Both the position numbers and the translations under genes were made by a program. Of a DNA stretch of 64,000 bases, positions 10,659 to 19,769 are shown piece by piece. Under the pieces are notes generated by a model. It made no database searches. It had not been told where the DNA came from and saw nothing but the letters and a program-made list of their open reading frames with translations. This stretch comes from Microbacteriaceae bacterium 3FA27C10 (GTDB lineage Bacteria; Actinomycetota; Actinomycetes; Actinomycetales; Microbacteriaceae), in contig SCNI01000006.1 in assembly GCA_005502775.1 (NCBI GenBank), forward strand, positions 62,001 to 126,000, in the 5' to 3' direction. Every line of letters begins with the position of its first letter. Within the stretch, counting starts at the first letter, position 1.

Positions 10659-12062
10659 ATGACCGTGGGTGCGACCGCCAGCGAACTCAGCTCTCCCTCC
10701 CCCTCCGATTCCGCGCCGACGCGGGGCCGTGTGCTCGCGTGGGGGCTCTGGGACTGGGGCTCGGCCTCGTTCAACGCGGTCATCACGACCTTCGTCTTCA
10801 CCGTCTACCTCACCAGCAACGCCTTCGGCGGCGAGACCGCCGTCTCGGCCCAGCTCGGTGTGGCGATGACCATCGCCGGCGTGCTCGTCGCGCTGCTCGC
10901 TCCCATCACGGGGCAGCGATCCGATCGCCGCGGCCGGCGCAAGCTCTGGCTCGCGGTGAACACCTACATCGTGGTGGTGCTCTCGGCGGCGATGTTCTTC
11001 GTGGCGCCCGACCCCGGCTACCTCTGGCTCGGCCTCTTCTTGCTCGCGGCCGGCACCATCTTCTACGAGTTCGCCACGGTCAACTACAACGCCATGATCA
11101 CGCAGGTCTCGACCCCGAAGACGATCGGCAAGGTCTCGGGCTTCGGCTGGGGCATGGGCTACGTGGGCGGCATCGTGCTGCTGCTCATCGTGTACTTCGG
11201 CTTCATCGAGCCCATCGGCGGCACCGCGCTGTTCGGCGTGCCGGCGACCGACGGGCTGCCGGTGCGCGTCACGATGCTCGTCGCGGCAGCCTGGTTCGGC
11301 CTGTTCGCGTTGCCCGTGCTGCTGCGGGTGCCCGAGTACCACGCGCCGGCCAAGCCGGGCGGAGCGGATGCGGTGCTCGCGCCGCGCGTCGGATTCTTCG
11401 CCTCGTACGGGGTGCTGTTCCGCGACATCCGCACCCTCTACCGCGAGAGCCGCCAGACGGTGTACTTCCTCATCGCGAGCGCCGTGTTCCGCGACGGGCT
11501 GACGGGCGTCTTCACCTTCGGCGGCGTGCTCGCCGCGGGTTCGTTCGGCTTCTCCTCGGGCGAGGTCATCATCTTCGCCATCGCCGCGAACGTCGTGGCC
11601 GGCGCCTCCACCATGCTGGTCGGGCTGCTCGACGACAGGTTCGGCGCCAAGCCCGTCATCATGACCTCGCTGATCGGCCTCGTGATCAGCGGCACGGCGG
11701 TCTTCTTCCTGCACGACGGCGGGCAGACCGTGTTCTGGATCTTCGGCCTCATCCTCTGCGCCTTCGTCGGGCCCGCGCAGTCGGCCAGCCGCTCCTTCCT
11801 CGCCCGGCGCATCCCGGCGGGCCGCAACGGCGAGATCTTCGGCCTCTACGCCACCACCGGCAAGGCGGCGACCTTCCTCGCCCCGGCCATGTTCACGCTC
11901 TTCATCGGCATCGGCGCCGCCATCAACGGTCCGGATGCGAACGTGCAGTACTGGGGCGTGCTCGGCATCGTCCTGGTGCTGTTCGTGGGTCTGCTGCTGC
12001 TCATCCCGGTGCGGAGCAACGACGTCGTGGTCGGAGATCCGGCGGAACCCGCCGCGAAGTAG
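10659..12062 (+). CDS. MFS permease, UMF1/Atg22-like family
   Basis: A 467-residue integral membrane protein with about 12 hydrophobic segments. The N-terminal motif GLWDWGSASFNAVITTFVF and the loop PITGQRSDRRGRRK are typical of the UMF1 (Atg22-like) branch of the major facilitator superfamily, often annotated as a permease of unknown substrate. The start is ATG at 10659. It converges on the crcB pair with a 26-bp gap. Nothing nearby identifies the substrate. Confidence 0.82.
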   Translation: MTVGATASELSSPSPSDSAPTRGRVLAWGLWDWGSASFNAVITTFVFTVYLTSNAFGGETAVSAQLGVAMTIAGVLVALLAPITGQRSDRRGRRKLWLAVNTYIVVVLSAAMFFVAPDPGYLWLGLFLLAAGTIFYEFATVNYNAMITQVSTPKTIGKVSGFGWGMGYVGGIVLLLIVYFGFIEPIGGTALFGVPATDGLPVRVTMLVAAAWFGLFALPVLLRVPEYHAPAKPGGADAVLAPRVGFFASYGVLFRDIRTLYRESRQTVYFLIASAVFRDGLTGVFTFGGVLAAGSFGFSSGEVIIFAIAANVVAGASTMLVGLLDDRFGAKPVIMTSLIGLVISGTAVFFLHDGGQTVFWIFGLILCAFVGPAQSASRSFLARRIPAGRNGEIFGLYATTGKAATFLAPAMFTLFIGIGAAINGPDANVQYWGVLGIVLVLFVGLLLLIPVRSNDVVVGDPAEPAAK

Positions 12063-12088
12063 CGGTCAGCGACTACGACGACTGGGAC

Positions 12089-12466
12089 TCAGGCGAGCGA
12101 GCCCAGCCACAGGCCGAGCACGGCCGCGGCGACGGAGGCGGCGAGCATCCCGAACCCGTTGGCGAGCGCCGGAAGCATCCGCCCGGTCTGCAGCAGCCGC
12201 ACGGTCTCGAAGCTCGCGGTGCTGAAGGTGGTGTAGCCGCCGAGGAAGCCGCCGCCGAGCACGAGCCGCCACTCGTCGCCGACGAGATGGGTGAGCGCGA
12301 TGCCGGTGACGAGCCCGAGCAGCAGGGAGCCCGAGACGTTGATGACCGTGGTGCCGAGCGGGTAGTTCAGGCGCAGGCGCGCCCGGATGGCACCGTCGAC
12401 GAAGAAGCGGGTGGCGGCGCCCACACCGCCGGCCGCCGAGAACACGAGGAACAGGAGCGGGGTCAC
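12089..12466 (-). CDS. crcB: Fluoride channel subunit CrcB/Fluc (second of a pair)
   Basis: A 125-residue protein with four transmembrane segments and the Fluc signature GGYTTFSTAS, plus an Asn-rich start to TM2 (INVSGSLLLG). Fluc channels release toxic fluoride. The ATG overlaps the stop of the upstream crcB paralogue by 4 bp. Two adjacent divergent copies are the usual layout when the channel is an antiparallel heterodimer rather than a homodimer. Confidence 0.93.
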   Translation of the reverse strand: MTPLLFLVFSAAGGVGAATRFFVDGAIRARLRLNYPLGTTVINVSGSLLLGLVTGIALTHLVGDEWRLVLGGGFLGGYTTFSTASFETVRLLQTGRMLPALANGFGMLAASVAAAVLGLWLGSLA

Positions 12467-12957
12467 GAGGGCGCTCCCTTTCGGCGGCGGCCGAGCAGAC
12501 CGCCGACGGCGATGCCGAGCCAGCTCGCCACGGCGCCGAGGAGAACCGTGGCCACCGCATAGACGATGGCCGGGCCGGGCTGGCCGCCGGTGAGCAGCAG
12601 ACCCGAGTCGGTGGCGAGCGCGCTGTAGGTGGTGAAGCCGCCGAGCACTCCCGTGCCCGCGAAGAGGCGCAGGCGGCGGCGGCGGCCCTCGTCGCTGCCG
12701 CCGAGGGCGAGCGTCTCGAGCAGCGCGCCGAGCACGAAGGCGCCGACGACGTTGATGCCGAAGATCGCCACCGGGTAGGGGCCGACGGCCGGAACAGCGA
12801 GCACGAGGAGTTCACGGAGCCCGGTGCCGATCATTCCGCCGAGGGCCACGAGGGCCAGGTAGCCGGGTTGCAGGTGGGCGGGCAGCGGACGCGACGCCGT
12901 GGTCTCTTCGATGTCACTGTCGCCCGGCAGCTCGGGATTCGAGTCGGAGGTGCTCAC
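12463..12957 (-). CDS. crcB: Fluoride channel subunit CrcB/Fluc (first of a pair)
   Basis: A 164-residue Fluc subunit with a ~35-residue hydrophilic N-terminal extension before TM1. It has the family motif GGFTTYSALA and the TM2 motif INVVGAFVLG, so the key Phe and Thr/Ser positions are kept. The GTG at 12957 (VSTSDSN) is chosen because AAGGAGAG lies about 11 bp upstream; a longer reading frame upstream looks non-coding. It is translationally coupled to the second crcB. The 187-bp leader shows no convincing fluoride riboswitch. Confidence 0.9.
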   Translation of the reverse strand: MSTSDSNPELPGDSDIEETTASRPLPAHLQPGYLALVALGGMIGTGLRELLVLAVPAVGPYPVAIFGINVVGAFVLGALLETLALGGSDEGRRRRLRLFAGTGVLGGFTTYSALATDSGLLLTGGQPGPAIVYAVATVLLGAVASWLGIAVGGLLGRRRKGAPS

Positions 12958-13144
12958 CCGTCCCCCCTCTCCTTCCGCGACAGGCCGCGCTCCGAGTGTC
13001 GCGGGTCGTCGTCCAGCGTAATCTCCCCGGGCTGGGCGGTTCCGCATCCCCTCGCCCGATTCCCGGCCCCTGGGAGGCGACATCGACGCGAGGGGAGGTG
13101 GAGGGGTGGCCCCGGTCGCCGCAGCGCCGAGGCCACCCGCTTCA

Positions 13145-13975
13145 TCACGCGCGCGGTGCGCCCGAGTCGCGCGGGGCGTCGGGTTCCTGCGGATCACCCG
13201 GCGCCACCGGAGCACCCTCGCCGCCGGGCAGGCGACGTCGGCGCACCACCACGACGGCCACGGCCCCGACGACCACCAGCACGGCGAGGGTCGCGCCGAT
13301 GCCGATCCAGAGGAACGGAGTGGTGTCGGATGCCGCGGACGCCGCCGGGGTCGTGATCGGCGCCGGCGTGCCGAGCGAGGCCCCGCCGACCGGAGTCGCC
13401 GGCGCAGACGCTGTCGGAGCCGGTGAGGCGGTGGATGTCGTCGCGCCACCGGGCGCCGCGCTGCTCGTCGGCGCCGCACCTCCCCCGGCGCCGGCCAGCG
13501 GGCCCTCGTAGTCGAACGCGAAAGTGCCCGACACCGCGTGCCCGTCGGCCGAGACGGTCTGCCACAGCACGGTGTGCGTGCCGAGCGCCGTCGGCGCGGC
13601 CTTGATGCTCAGCGTGCTGTCGACGATCGTGACGCCGCCGGTCGCGATGTTCGCCCCGCTCGGGTCGTGCACCTCGATGGCGATCGCCGCGGTCGCGTCG
13701 GCGAGGGGCGGCTCGTTGAAGGTGAGCGACACCTCGGTGAGCGCCTCGGTGACCGTGGAGTCGGCCGCCGGGTTCGTCGACTCGAGGAAGTCGTGAGCGG
13801 ATGCGCCCGGCGCCCCGCCCAGGCCGACCGCCGGCAGGAGCGTCGCCGCACCGACCGCGACCAGGGCAGCGAGCGCGAGCAGGCGCGCCCGACTCACCGC
13901 GCGTGCGTTCGTCTCGCCCGATCCGGCACGGGCGGCCGCAGGCGCGATCGCGTGGACCGAACCGAGACGGCTCAT
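13145..13975 (-). CDS. CopC-domain protein with C-terminal membrane anchor
   Basis: A 276-residue exported protein. It has an N-terminal signal segment (about 29-61, ending ASA before HDFLESTNPA), a CopC beta-barrel (about 62-160) with the mature N-terminal His expected for Cu(II) binding and the WQTVSADGHAVSG motif carrying a second His, a Ser/Thr/Pro/Ala-rich linker, and one C-terminal transmembrane helix (about 223-245). CopC proteins bind extracytoplasmic copper. Its ATG overlaps the ycnI stop by 4 bp. Last gene of the copper-type operon. Confidence 0.87.
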   Translation of the reverse strand: MSRLGSVHAIAPAAARAGSGETNARAVSRARLLALAALVAVGAATLLPAVGLGGAPGASAHDFLESTNPAADSTVTEALTEVSLTFNEPPLADATAAIAIEVHDPSGANIATGGVTIVDSTLSIKAAPTALGTHTVLWQTVSADGHAVSGTFAFDYEGPLAGAGGGAAPTSSAAPGGATTSTASPAPTASAPATPVGGASLGTPAPITTPAASAASDTTPFLWIGIGATLAVLVVVGAVAVVVVRRRRLPGGEGAPVAPGDPQEPDAPRDSGAPRA

Positions 13976-14784
13976 GAGAGGTCCGTCCGGCTCGCGGTCG
14001 AGGTGCCAGCCGCCGCCGGGCGCCGCAGCAGCCCGATGACGGCCACCACCAGCGCGATCGCCCCGAGCGCGAAGCCGCCGATGCCGAAGCCGAGGGCGGC
14101 CGAGGTGGACGCCGAGGATCCCGACGACCCGCCGTCCGCCGCCGCGCCGGCGCCGGCATCCGCCGCTGCTGTGACCACGGGCGTCGAAGCCGACTCGTCA
14201 TCGGCCGGCGGAGTGTCGTTCACGTAGAGCACGGGCGCCGGATGCTCCGGCTCGCCTCCCGAGGCCGGGGTCGGTTCGGTCCAGTCCACGACCGATCCGT
14301 CGGAGTAGCCCTGGTGCACCGGCAGCAGCAGGCTGCCCACGTCGGGCACCGCCCCCGCCGAGATCGGGAACTCCTGGAACTGGCCGTCGGCGATGCCGCC
14401 TCCGGCGTCGGCGGTCCAGACGACCGAGAGCGGAGCCTTGGTCAAGGTGACGTCGCCCGAGACGACCGGGGCGGGCAGCGCGCCGGTGACGACCTTCGCG
14501 CTCCACCCCGGAACGGGCTGATACGAGACGCTCGTGAAGGGCGTGTCGGCCGGCAGGTCGATGGTCACCGAGGTGGTGACGGCCGTGGCCGACTCGTTCG
14601 GCACCTTGAAGGTCAGGGTCGAATAGCTGCCGGCGGCGGCCTGCCCGGGCTCGACGTGCACGTGGGCGCTCGCGGCGAGCGGAGCGGCCGCGAGAACGGC
14701 GACGGCGGTGAGTACGGCGGCGGCGGAGCCGATCGCAGCGCGGCGGGACGGTGTGCGCGTGGGCGCGGAGGTACGGGTGTTCAT
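13972..14784 (-). CDS. YcnI-family copper-associated membrane-anchored protein
   Basis: A 270-residue exported protein: signal peptide residues ~16-41, then mature HVHVEPGQAAAGSYSTLTFKVPNE, written here only as its key start HVHVEP; then a DUF1775/YcnI beta domain (~42-175) and a C-terminal transmembrane helix (~228-250). In known YcnI proteins the new N-terminal His and a conserved Trp bind Cu(II), and both features are present (HVHVEP; GWSAKV). AAGGA lies 8-9 bp before the ATG at 14784. Coupled to the CopC gene; the upstream neighbour is a metal-loop membrane protein. Confidence 0.85.
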   Translation of the reverse strand: MNTRTSAPTRTPSRRAAIGSAAAVLTAVAVLAAAPLAASAHVHVEPGQAAAGSYSTLTFKVPNESATAVTTSVTIDLPADTPFTSVSYQPVPGWSAKVVTGALPAPVVSGDVTLTKAPLSVVWTADAGGGIADGQFQEFPISAGAVPDVGSLLLPVHQGYSDGSVVDWTEPTPASGGEPEHPAPVLYVNDTPPADDESASTPVVTAAADAGAGAAADGGSSGSSASTSAALGFGIGGFALGAIALVVAVIGLLRRPAAAGTSTASRTDLS

Positions 14785-14887
14785 GAAGAGTCCTTGAGGA
14801 AAGGCAGGATGCGACGACCCTGCGGAAAGCGGGTTGGAAGGCGTTGCGAGCACGCGCCTCCGGCCCGCCGGTTCGATCCGGTCGGGC

Positions 14888-15535
14888 TCAGCGAAGCGCG
14901 GCGAACGCCGCTGGCGGCCCGCGGTGACGGAGGCCGCCGAGCAGCAGGCCGAGATCGCGCAGGCGCTCGACGACGGCGAGGCCGTCGGCCCGGCTCGGGC
15001 TGCGCTCGGGCAGCGGAACGATGAACGGCAGGCGCACGAGGGCGCCGAGCTGCAGCAGCGCGAGCGCGGCGAGACTGCGGAGCGCGACACCTCCCCGGTG
15101 CAGCAGGGCGATGGTGACGAGGGCGGCGACGGCGTGGCCCGCCCACATCCCGGCGTCCATTCCGGATGCCCCGTGCACGCCGTGCTGGCCGGCCGCGGCG
15201 AGCGCGGACAGGCTCGCCGCCGCGTCCGGAGCGGTCGTCGCCATGCCGTGGTGACCCCCCGCTCCCGACGCCGGCCCGAACACGCCGGGGGCGCCGACGC
15301 CGAAGAGGAGGTGGAACGCGAATTGACTGATCAGCACAGATATCGCCAGCGTCGGCAGGCGCATCCGCTTTCCGGCGAGGGCCACGCAGACGACGAGGGA
15401 GAACGCAGCCGCGACGGCGAGCCCCGCTCCGCCGGGAGCGCCTCCGCCGGCGGCCACGTGGGAGAGGGCTGCGACGAGCAGCGCGACCCCGGCGGCGGCG
15501 GCGCCACGAACGGCCTGCTGGCCCCGTGCACTCAT
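14888..15535 (-). CDS. Multipass membrane protein with His/Met-rich loop, copper operon
   Basis: A 215-residue protein that I do not recognise as a named family. About five hydrophobic segments are visible. The extracytoplasmic-looking loop (about residues 100-145) is rich in His and Met (GGHHGMATT, GQHGVHGASGMDAGMWAGH), consistent with Cu(I)/Cu(II) coordination. The start is ATG at 15535 (MSARGQQ). It heads the run membrane protein-ycnI-copC, with 103 bp before ycnI, and lies downstream of the palindrome at 15663-15678. Role in copper uptake or sensing is inferred from context only. Confidence 0.6.
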   Translation of the reverse strand: MSARGQQAVRGAAAAGVALLVAALSHVAAGGGAPGGAGLAVAAAFSLVVCVALAGKRMRLPTLAISVLISQFAFHLLFGVGAPGVFGPASGAGGHHGMATTAPDAAASLSALAAAGQHGVHGASGMDAGMWAGHAVAALVTIALLHRGGVALRSLAALALLQLGALVRLPFIVPLPERSPSRADGLAVVERLRDLGLLLGGLRHRGPPAAFAALR

Positions 15536-15662
15536 CCCGTCCGCCTTCCGACCGCGTACTCGTGACCCCAAGCCTACGAGACGGAATCGAGCGCATCCGA
15601 TCGCTACTGAAGCGCTGGGGGCCGGAGGATGGCACGCCGCCACGACCGTGTCAAGCCCCCAT

Positions 15663-15678
15663 ACCCCCATTAGGGGGT
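15663..15678. promoter_or_regulatory. Candidate copper-repressor operator (G/C-tract palindrome)
   Basis: Inverted repeat ACCCCC-ATTA-GGGGGT, preceded by CCCCCAT and followed by CAG. A/T-centred dyads flanked by C and G tracts resemble the operators of CsoR-family copper sensors. It lies 128 bp upstream of the metal-type operon (minus, start 15535) and about 60 bp upstream of the divergent sigma factor gene. No csoR gene is in the window. Assignment rests on sequence shape and neighbours. Confidence 0.5.
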
Positions 15679-15739
15679 CAGCAGGTGCCTGGCATAGCCT
15701 GCCGAATGACCCCGGAAGAACATCAAGCAGGAGATGAAG

Positions 15740-16723
15740 ATGTCACGCTCAGCAGTTGTTTCCCTCCCCGCAGCGTCCGATCTCGACGAGGGCGAGCCCC
15801 GGGCCCGCCTCACCGACATCCGAGGCGCATCCGAGGACCCGGTGAAGGACTACCTGCGTCAGATCGGCCGCACAGCTCTCCTCAGCGCCGAAGACGAGGT
15901 CGATCTCGGGCGCCGCATCGAGGTGGGCGTCATCGCCGCCGCGAAGCTCGCCGAGGTGCCCGTGATGGACTCCGCGCTGCAGCGGGAGCTGCAGTGGCTC
16001 GCTCGCGACGGCCAGTCGGCCAAGCGGATGCTCATCCAGGCCAACCTGCGCCTGGTCGTCTCCATCGCCAAGCGCTACCTCGAGCGCGGCCTGCCTTTCC
16101 TCGACCTCATCCAGGAAGGCAACATCGGCCTCGTGCGGGCGGTCGAGAAGTTCGACTACCAGGCCGGCTTCAAGTTCTCGACCTACGGCTCGTGGTGGAT
16201 CAAGCAGGCCATCAACCGCGCCCTCGCCGACAGCGGCCGCATCATCCGCATCCCGGTGCACACCTCGGAGAAGATCAGCATGATCACCCGCATGCAGCGG
16301 CGACTGGTGATCGAGCTGGGCCGCGAGCCCGCGATCGACGAGATCGCGAGCGCCGTCGACCTGCCGCCGGCGAAGGTGCAGGAGCTGCTGCGCCACGGCC
16401 GCGACACGGTGTCGATCCACACGCCGGTGGGAGACGACGACGCCGAGCTCGGCGACCTCATCGAGGATTCGACGCAGCCGCAGCCCTTCGACGCCGCCGC
16501 GGCCACCTTCCAGCACGAGGAGCTCGCGGTCGCCCTGGCCACTCTGCCCCCGCGCGAGGCCCGCGTGGTCTGCATGCGCTTCGGTCTCGACGGAGCGGAT
16601 CCGATGTCGTTCGACCAGATCGGCGACGCGCTCGGCGTGAGCCGTGAGCGTGCCCGGCAGATCCAGCGCCGGGCGCTGGGGATGCTGCGCGACGAGTCGC
16701 TGCACGACTACCTCATCGCCTGA
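15740..16723 (+). CDS. Group 2 sigma-70 family sigma factor
   Basis: A 327-residue sigma factor with region 1.2 ([21 protein letters not shown]), here noted by its [11 protein letters not shown] core, region 2 ([31 protein letters not shown] core, [11 protein letters not shown]), region 3 and region 4 with [16 protein letters not shown]. Region 1.1 is missing, so it is a shorter paralogue of the principal sigma factor. The second ATG (15740) is preferred: GGAG ends 6 bp before it but touches the ATG at 15734. It is divergent from the copper operon across the palindrome. Stress or metal control is possible, not shown. Confidence 0.9.
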   Translation: MSRSAVVSLPAASDLDEGEPRARLTDIRGASEDPVKDYLRQIGRTALLSAEDEVDLGRRIEVGVIAAAKLAEVPVMDSALQRELQWLARDGQSAKRMLIQANLRLVVSIAKRYLERGLPFLDLIQEGNIGLVRAVEKFDYQAGFKFSTYGSWWIKQAINRALADSGRIIRIPVHTSEKISMITRMQRRLVIELGREPAIDEIASAVDLPPAKVQELLRHGRDTVSIHTPVGDDDAELGDLIEDSTQPQPFDAAAATFQHEELAVALATLPPREARVVCMRFGLDGADPMSFDQIGDALGVSRERARQIQRRALGMLRDESLHDYLIA

Positions 16724-16802
16724 TCGCCGTCGCCTGATCGCGTCGCTCTCGAAGGCCCCGGATGGCGACGTCCGGGTCCTTCCTCGTGCCCGCATCCGTC
16801 GA

Positions 16803-16871
16803 CTACCTATTTTCTACCTCCTCCCCCGGTCGGGGGCGCAGGGGGTTGACACACGGGAGATACAGGACGAT
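16803..16871 (+). promoter_or_regulatory. Putative promoter region of the secreted-protein locus
   Basis: CTACCT repeats start at 16803 and 16814, 11 bp apart, and are followed by a G/C hairpin (CCCCCGGTCGGGGG) and a consensus -35 TTGACA at 16846-16851. A weak GACGAT-like -10 lies about 15 bp downstream of the -35. This is 40-60 bp before the GTG of the exported-protein gene. The repeats could be an activator site and the hairpin a terminator for the sigma gene; both are tentative. Confidence 0.35.
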
Positions 16872-16911
16872 TGTCGAAGGTACTGAAGTCCCAGCGCAGG
16901 GGGTGACTGTC

Positions 16912-18054
16912 GTGGACTGGACAACCGAAAAGCACTCTCCACGGCTTCTCCGAATCGGACTCGCGGCCGCTGGAGTCGCTACCGGCTGGCTGATTCTCGG
17001 GATCGCCCTCGGCTCCTCCTCGGCCTCCGCCGAGGAGTCGCAGCCGCCGTCAGGGCTTCTGGGATCTGTGACCTCGGCCGTGTCGTCGACCGTCGGGTCG
17101 CTCGACGACACGGTCGGAGCTCTCACCGGCGCCGTCGGCGGCGCCGTCTCCGAGGTCGACACGGCCCTCGTGCAGCCGGTCAGCGATGCGGTGGTCGAGC
17201 CCGTGGTGGCTCCCGTCGCGGATGCGCTCCCCGCGCCGGTCGGAGACGTCGTGGCCGCCGTGCCCGACGTCGTGAGCGGCGTGACCGATGCCGTCGCCTC
17301 CGATCCCGTCTCCGGCATCGTGACCCCCACGGCCGACGCGGTCGACGGCGTCGTGGCGCAGCTTCCTCTGGTGCCGCAGATCGTCGGACCGGCACCCGTC
17401 GGATCCCTCACCGGTCCGGTCGCCTCCGCGGTCGACACCGCTCTCGGCGGCGCAGCCGGAGCGGTCGCCCCGATCGCCGCAACCGTGACGGCGCCGCTCG
17501 CCGGGTCCCCGGCCGGCTCGGGTTCCGGAGGCAGCGGGATGCCCGGGATTCCGGGCCCCCCGGGCATCGGCCTTCCCGGTTCGGGTGCCGCCGGCGGCAT
17601 CTCGACGGGCGTCGTCGGCGCCGGTTCCGCGACGCCCGGGGCGGTTTCCGGAGGGCTTGCTGCTGCCGGAACCACCGCGGCGTCCGGAGGTGGGAGCCCC
17701 TTCGGGCCCGCACTCGGCTTCGCCCTCTCCGCCTCCAGCGGCTCCGGCACCGGCACTTCTCCGGGCTCCTCCGGTGGAGGATCCTCGCCCGCGGACCCCT
17801 GGTCCGGCGGGGGCTCCGGCGCGCCCGGCTGGCCCGGGGGAACGCCGTTCGGCCCGGGCGGCGGGGGAGTGCCAGCACCCTCCTCGTCGAGCGGCTCCGG
17901 CGGCTCCGCGGCGGGCTCCGGTGGCGCGGCCGCGGCATCCGATCTCGGGCTGGGCGCGGTGTTCGCTCCCGCGTTCTCGGCCCTCTCCGGCAGCACGGTG
18001 AACGACGAACTCCCGTCGTCGCCGGTCTTCGAGACCGACACCTCCCCCGACTGA
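16912..18054 (+). CDS. Secreted Gly/Ser/Pro/Val-rich protein of unknown function
   Basis: About 380 residues, family not recognised. The start is taken at GTG 16912 ([11 protein letters not shown]) because AGGGGG lies upstream and a signal peptide follows (residues ~13-42, cleavage near ASA-EE). Residues ~45-200 are Val/Ala-rich with a recurring VxxPVxDAV / VTxAV pattern. Residues ~200-340 are Gly/Ser/Pro-rich, including a short collagen-like [12 protein letters not shown] stretch. The C-terminus is acidic and has no wall-anchor motif. It precedes the chaplin-like wall protein by 86 bp on the same strand, suggesting a joint surface role. Function is not inferable. Confidence 0.7.
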   Translation: MDWTTEKHSPRLLRIGLAAAGVATGWLILGIALGSSSASAEESQPPSGLLGSVTSAVSSTVGSLDDTVGALTGAVGGAVSEVDTALVQPVSDAVVEPVVAPVADALPAPVGDVVAAVPDVVSGVTDAVASDPVSGIVTPTADAVDGVVAQLPLVPQIVGPAPVGSLTGPVASAVDTALGGAAGAVAPIAATVTAPLAGSPAGSGSGGSGMPGIPGPPGIGLPGSGAAGGISTGVVGAGSATPGAVSGGLAAAGTTAASGGGSPFGPALGFALSASSGSGTGTSPGSSGGGSSPADPWSGGGSGAPGWPGGTPFGPGGGGVPAPSSSSGSGGSAAGSGGAAAASDLGLGAVFAPAFSALSGSTVNDELPSSPVFETDTSPD

Positions 18055-18140
18055 ATGAGCCCGGCCCCGCCCTGCGCGGAGCACGGACCGAAGTCTCCCC
18101 TCCGGGAGCACACCTCATTCAATCGATTCGGAGAATCATC

Positions 18141-19724
18141 ATGAACAAGTACGTGTCCCGAGGACTGTGGACAGTCCTCATCACCGGGGGCCTGTGCGTC
18201 CTCGGTGCGGGTGTCGCCAACGCCGCTGAGTCCAGCGGCGACGACGGCGTGGCATCCGGAAGCCAGGCGCTCATCACCGTCGACGTGCCGATCGACCTGA
18301 GCGGAACAGCGGTCTCGCTGCTCGGCGACTCCACGAGCTCGGGGTCGGAGGCGGCACCCGCCGCACCGGCGCCGGTGCCCGTGGCCGTCTCGACCAGCGG
18401 GTCGGACTCGGTCGCGGGCGGCACGCAGGCGCTGCTCGACGTGAACGTGCCGATCACCGTGGGCGGCAACGCCGTCTCGGTGCTCGGCGATTCGAACAGC
18501 AGCGACTCGACCGCCGGGGGTGCCGCGGATGCTCCGGCCGACGCCGTGCCGGCTGCAGCGGAACCGGCGGCGGATCCCGCCCCGGTCACGAGCGGCGACG
18601 ACAGCGTCGCCGGTGGCACGCAGGCGCCCGTCTCGGTGGCCGTTCCGGTGACGGTGGGCGGCAACGCCATCTCCGTGCTGGGCGACTCGTCGACGACGGA
18701 TGCCTCGAACGGCACCGCGGGCCCTGCGCCCGCAGCGGCCGGCTCCGGCGCCACGACGAGCGGCTCCGACGGCATCCTCGGCGGCACCCAGCTGCCGATC
18801 GATCTGGGCATCCCGGTGACGGTGGGCGGCAACGCCATCTCGGTCGCCGGCGACTCCACGTCGACGGATGCCTCGAACACCACGGGCGGAGCGGCTCCGG
18901 CCACGCCGGCGGCGGGTTCGGGCAGCGGCCCCAGCACGAGCGGCGGCGACAGCGTTCTCGGCGGCACCCAGGCGCCCGTGAACGCGGGCGTTCCGGTGAC
19001 CGTCGGCGGCAATGCCGTCTCGGTGATCGGCGACTCGACGTCGAGCGGATCGAGCACCACCACCGCCCCTGCGGCAGGTACCGGCAGCGCCGGTAGCGGC
19101 GCCAGCACCACTGGTGCGGACAGCATCGGCGGCGGCACCCAGGTTCCCGTCATGGCCGGCATCCCCGTCACCGTCGGCGGCAACGGAATCTCCGTCATCG
19201 GCGACTCGTCGTCGACCGGATCGGCCGTGACCACCACCACGGGCGGCGGCACCGGCGCCCCGATCACGAGCGGCGACGGGGGCATCCTCGGCGGCACTCA
19301 GATCGTGCCGGTGATCTCGATCCCCGTCACGATCGGCGGCAACGCGATCAGCGTGATCGGCGACTCGGGCAGCACCGGCTCGACCACGACCACCGGGCCG
19401 ACCGGGCCGACCGACCCTACGGGACCGACCGACCCCACGGATCCGACCGACCCCACCGGGCCGACGGACCCCACCGGGCCCACGGACCCCACGGGACCGA
19501 CCGACCCCGGAACCCCGGCGACGCCGACTGAGCCCGGAACCACCACGACGGTGACCGTGGCCGCAGGCTCCTCGGCACCGCTGGCGGCGACCCAGGGCAC
19601 CGGCTCCGGCAGCCTGGCGCTGACGGGCGGGAACCCGTTCCCGCTCGTGGCCGGTCTGCTCGTGATGCTCCTGGTGGGCCTCGGCCTGATCGCGGCGGCT
19701 CGTCGCAAGGCACTCGACAAGTGA
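18141..19724 (+). CDS. Chaplin-like repeat surface protein with LAXTG wall anchor
   Basis: A 527-residue wall protein. Signal peptide 1-29 (cleavage after ANA-A). Seven repeats begin near residues 32, 86, 151, 207, 267, 324 and 376, each with a core like GGTQ-x6[15 protein letters not shown]. This resembles the chaplin core (PVNVCGN-x-VSVIG), but every Cys is replaced (VGG) and the mature part has no Cys. A TDP/TGP repeat region (419-456) follows, then sorting signal LALTG (492-496), a hydrophobic helix and tail RRKALDK. LAXTG is a sortase E motif. GGAGA precedes the ATG by 8 bp. Chaplins form amyloid-like surface films; whether this one does is inference. Confidence 0.82.
   Translation: MNKYVSRGLWTVLITGGLCVLGAGVANAAESSGDDGVASGSQALITVDVPIDLSGTAVSLLGDSTSSGSEAAPAAPAPVPVAVSTSGSDSVAGGTQALLDVNVPITVGGNAVSVLGDSNSSDSTAGGAADAPADAVPAAAEPAADPAPVTSGDDSVAGGTQAPVSVAVPVTVGGNAISVLGDSSTTDASNGTAGPAPAAAGSGATTSGSDGILGGTQLPIDLGIPVTVGGNAISVAGDSTSTDASNTTGGAAPATPAAGSGSGPSTSGGDSVLGGTQAPVNAGVPVTVGGNAVSVIGDSTSSGSSTTTAPAAGTGSAGSGASTTGADSIGGGTQVPVMAGIPVTVGGNGISVIGDSSSTGSAVTTTTGGGTGAPITSGDGGILGGTQIVPVISIPVTIGGNAISVIGDSGSTGSTTTTGPTGPTDPTGPTDPTDPTDPTGPTDPTGPTDPTGPTDPGTPATPTEPGTTTTVTVAAGSSAPLAATQGTGSGSLALTGGNPFPLVAGLLVMLLVGLGLIAAARRKALDK
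19395..19508 (+). repeat. Coding tandem repeat (TGP/TDP units)
   Basis: Nine-base units coding Thr-Gly-Pro or Thr-Asp-Pro are repeated about a dozen times inside the chaplin-like gene (codons 419-456), forming the stalk before the wall anchor. Period and codons are nearly identical (ACCGGGCCG / ACCGACCCC), so copy number may vary between strains by slippage. Confidence 0.85.
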
Positions 19725-19769
19725 TTCGCGCGTGAGGCCCTCCCGGGCCGGCCACGCGTGAGGACCGAG

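Noticed and set aside
12958-13144. Possible fluoride riboswitch before the crcB pair
   Set aside because: The leader has an AACCGCC and GAT-containing segments, but the conserved paired GATG and CTGATG elements and pseudoknot pairing of the crcB RNA motif cannot be assembled.
19395-19508. Regular short DNA repeat that might be a CRISPR or intergenic satellite
   Set aside because: It is in-frame coding repeat (TGP/TDP) within the chaplin-like gene; there are no spacers.
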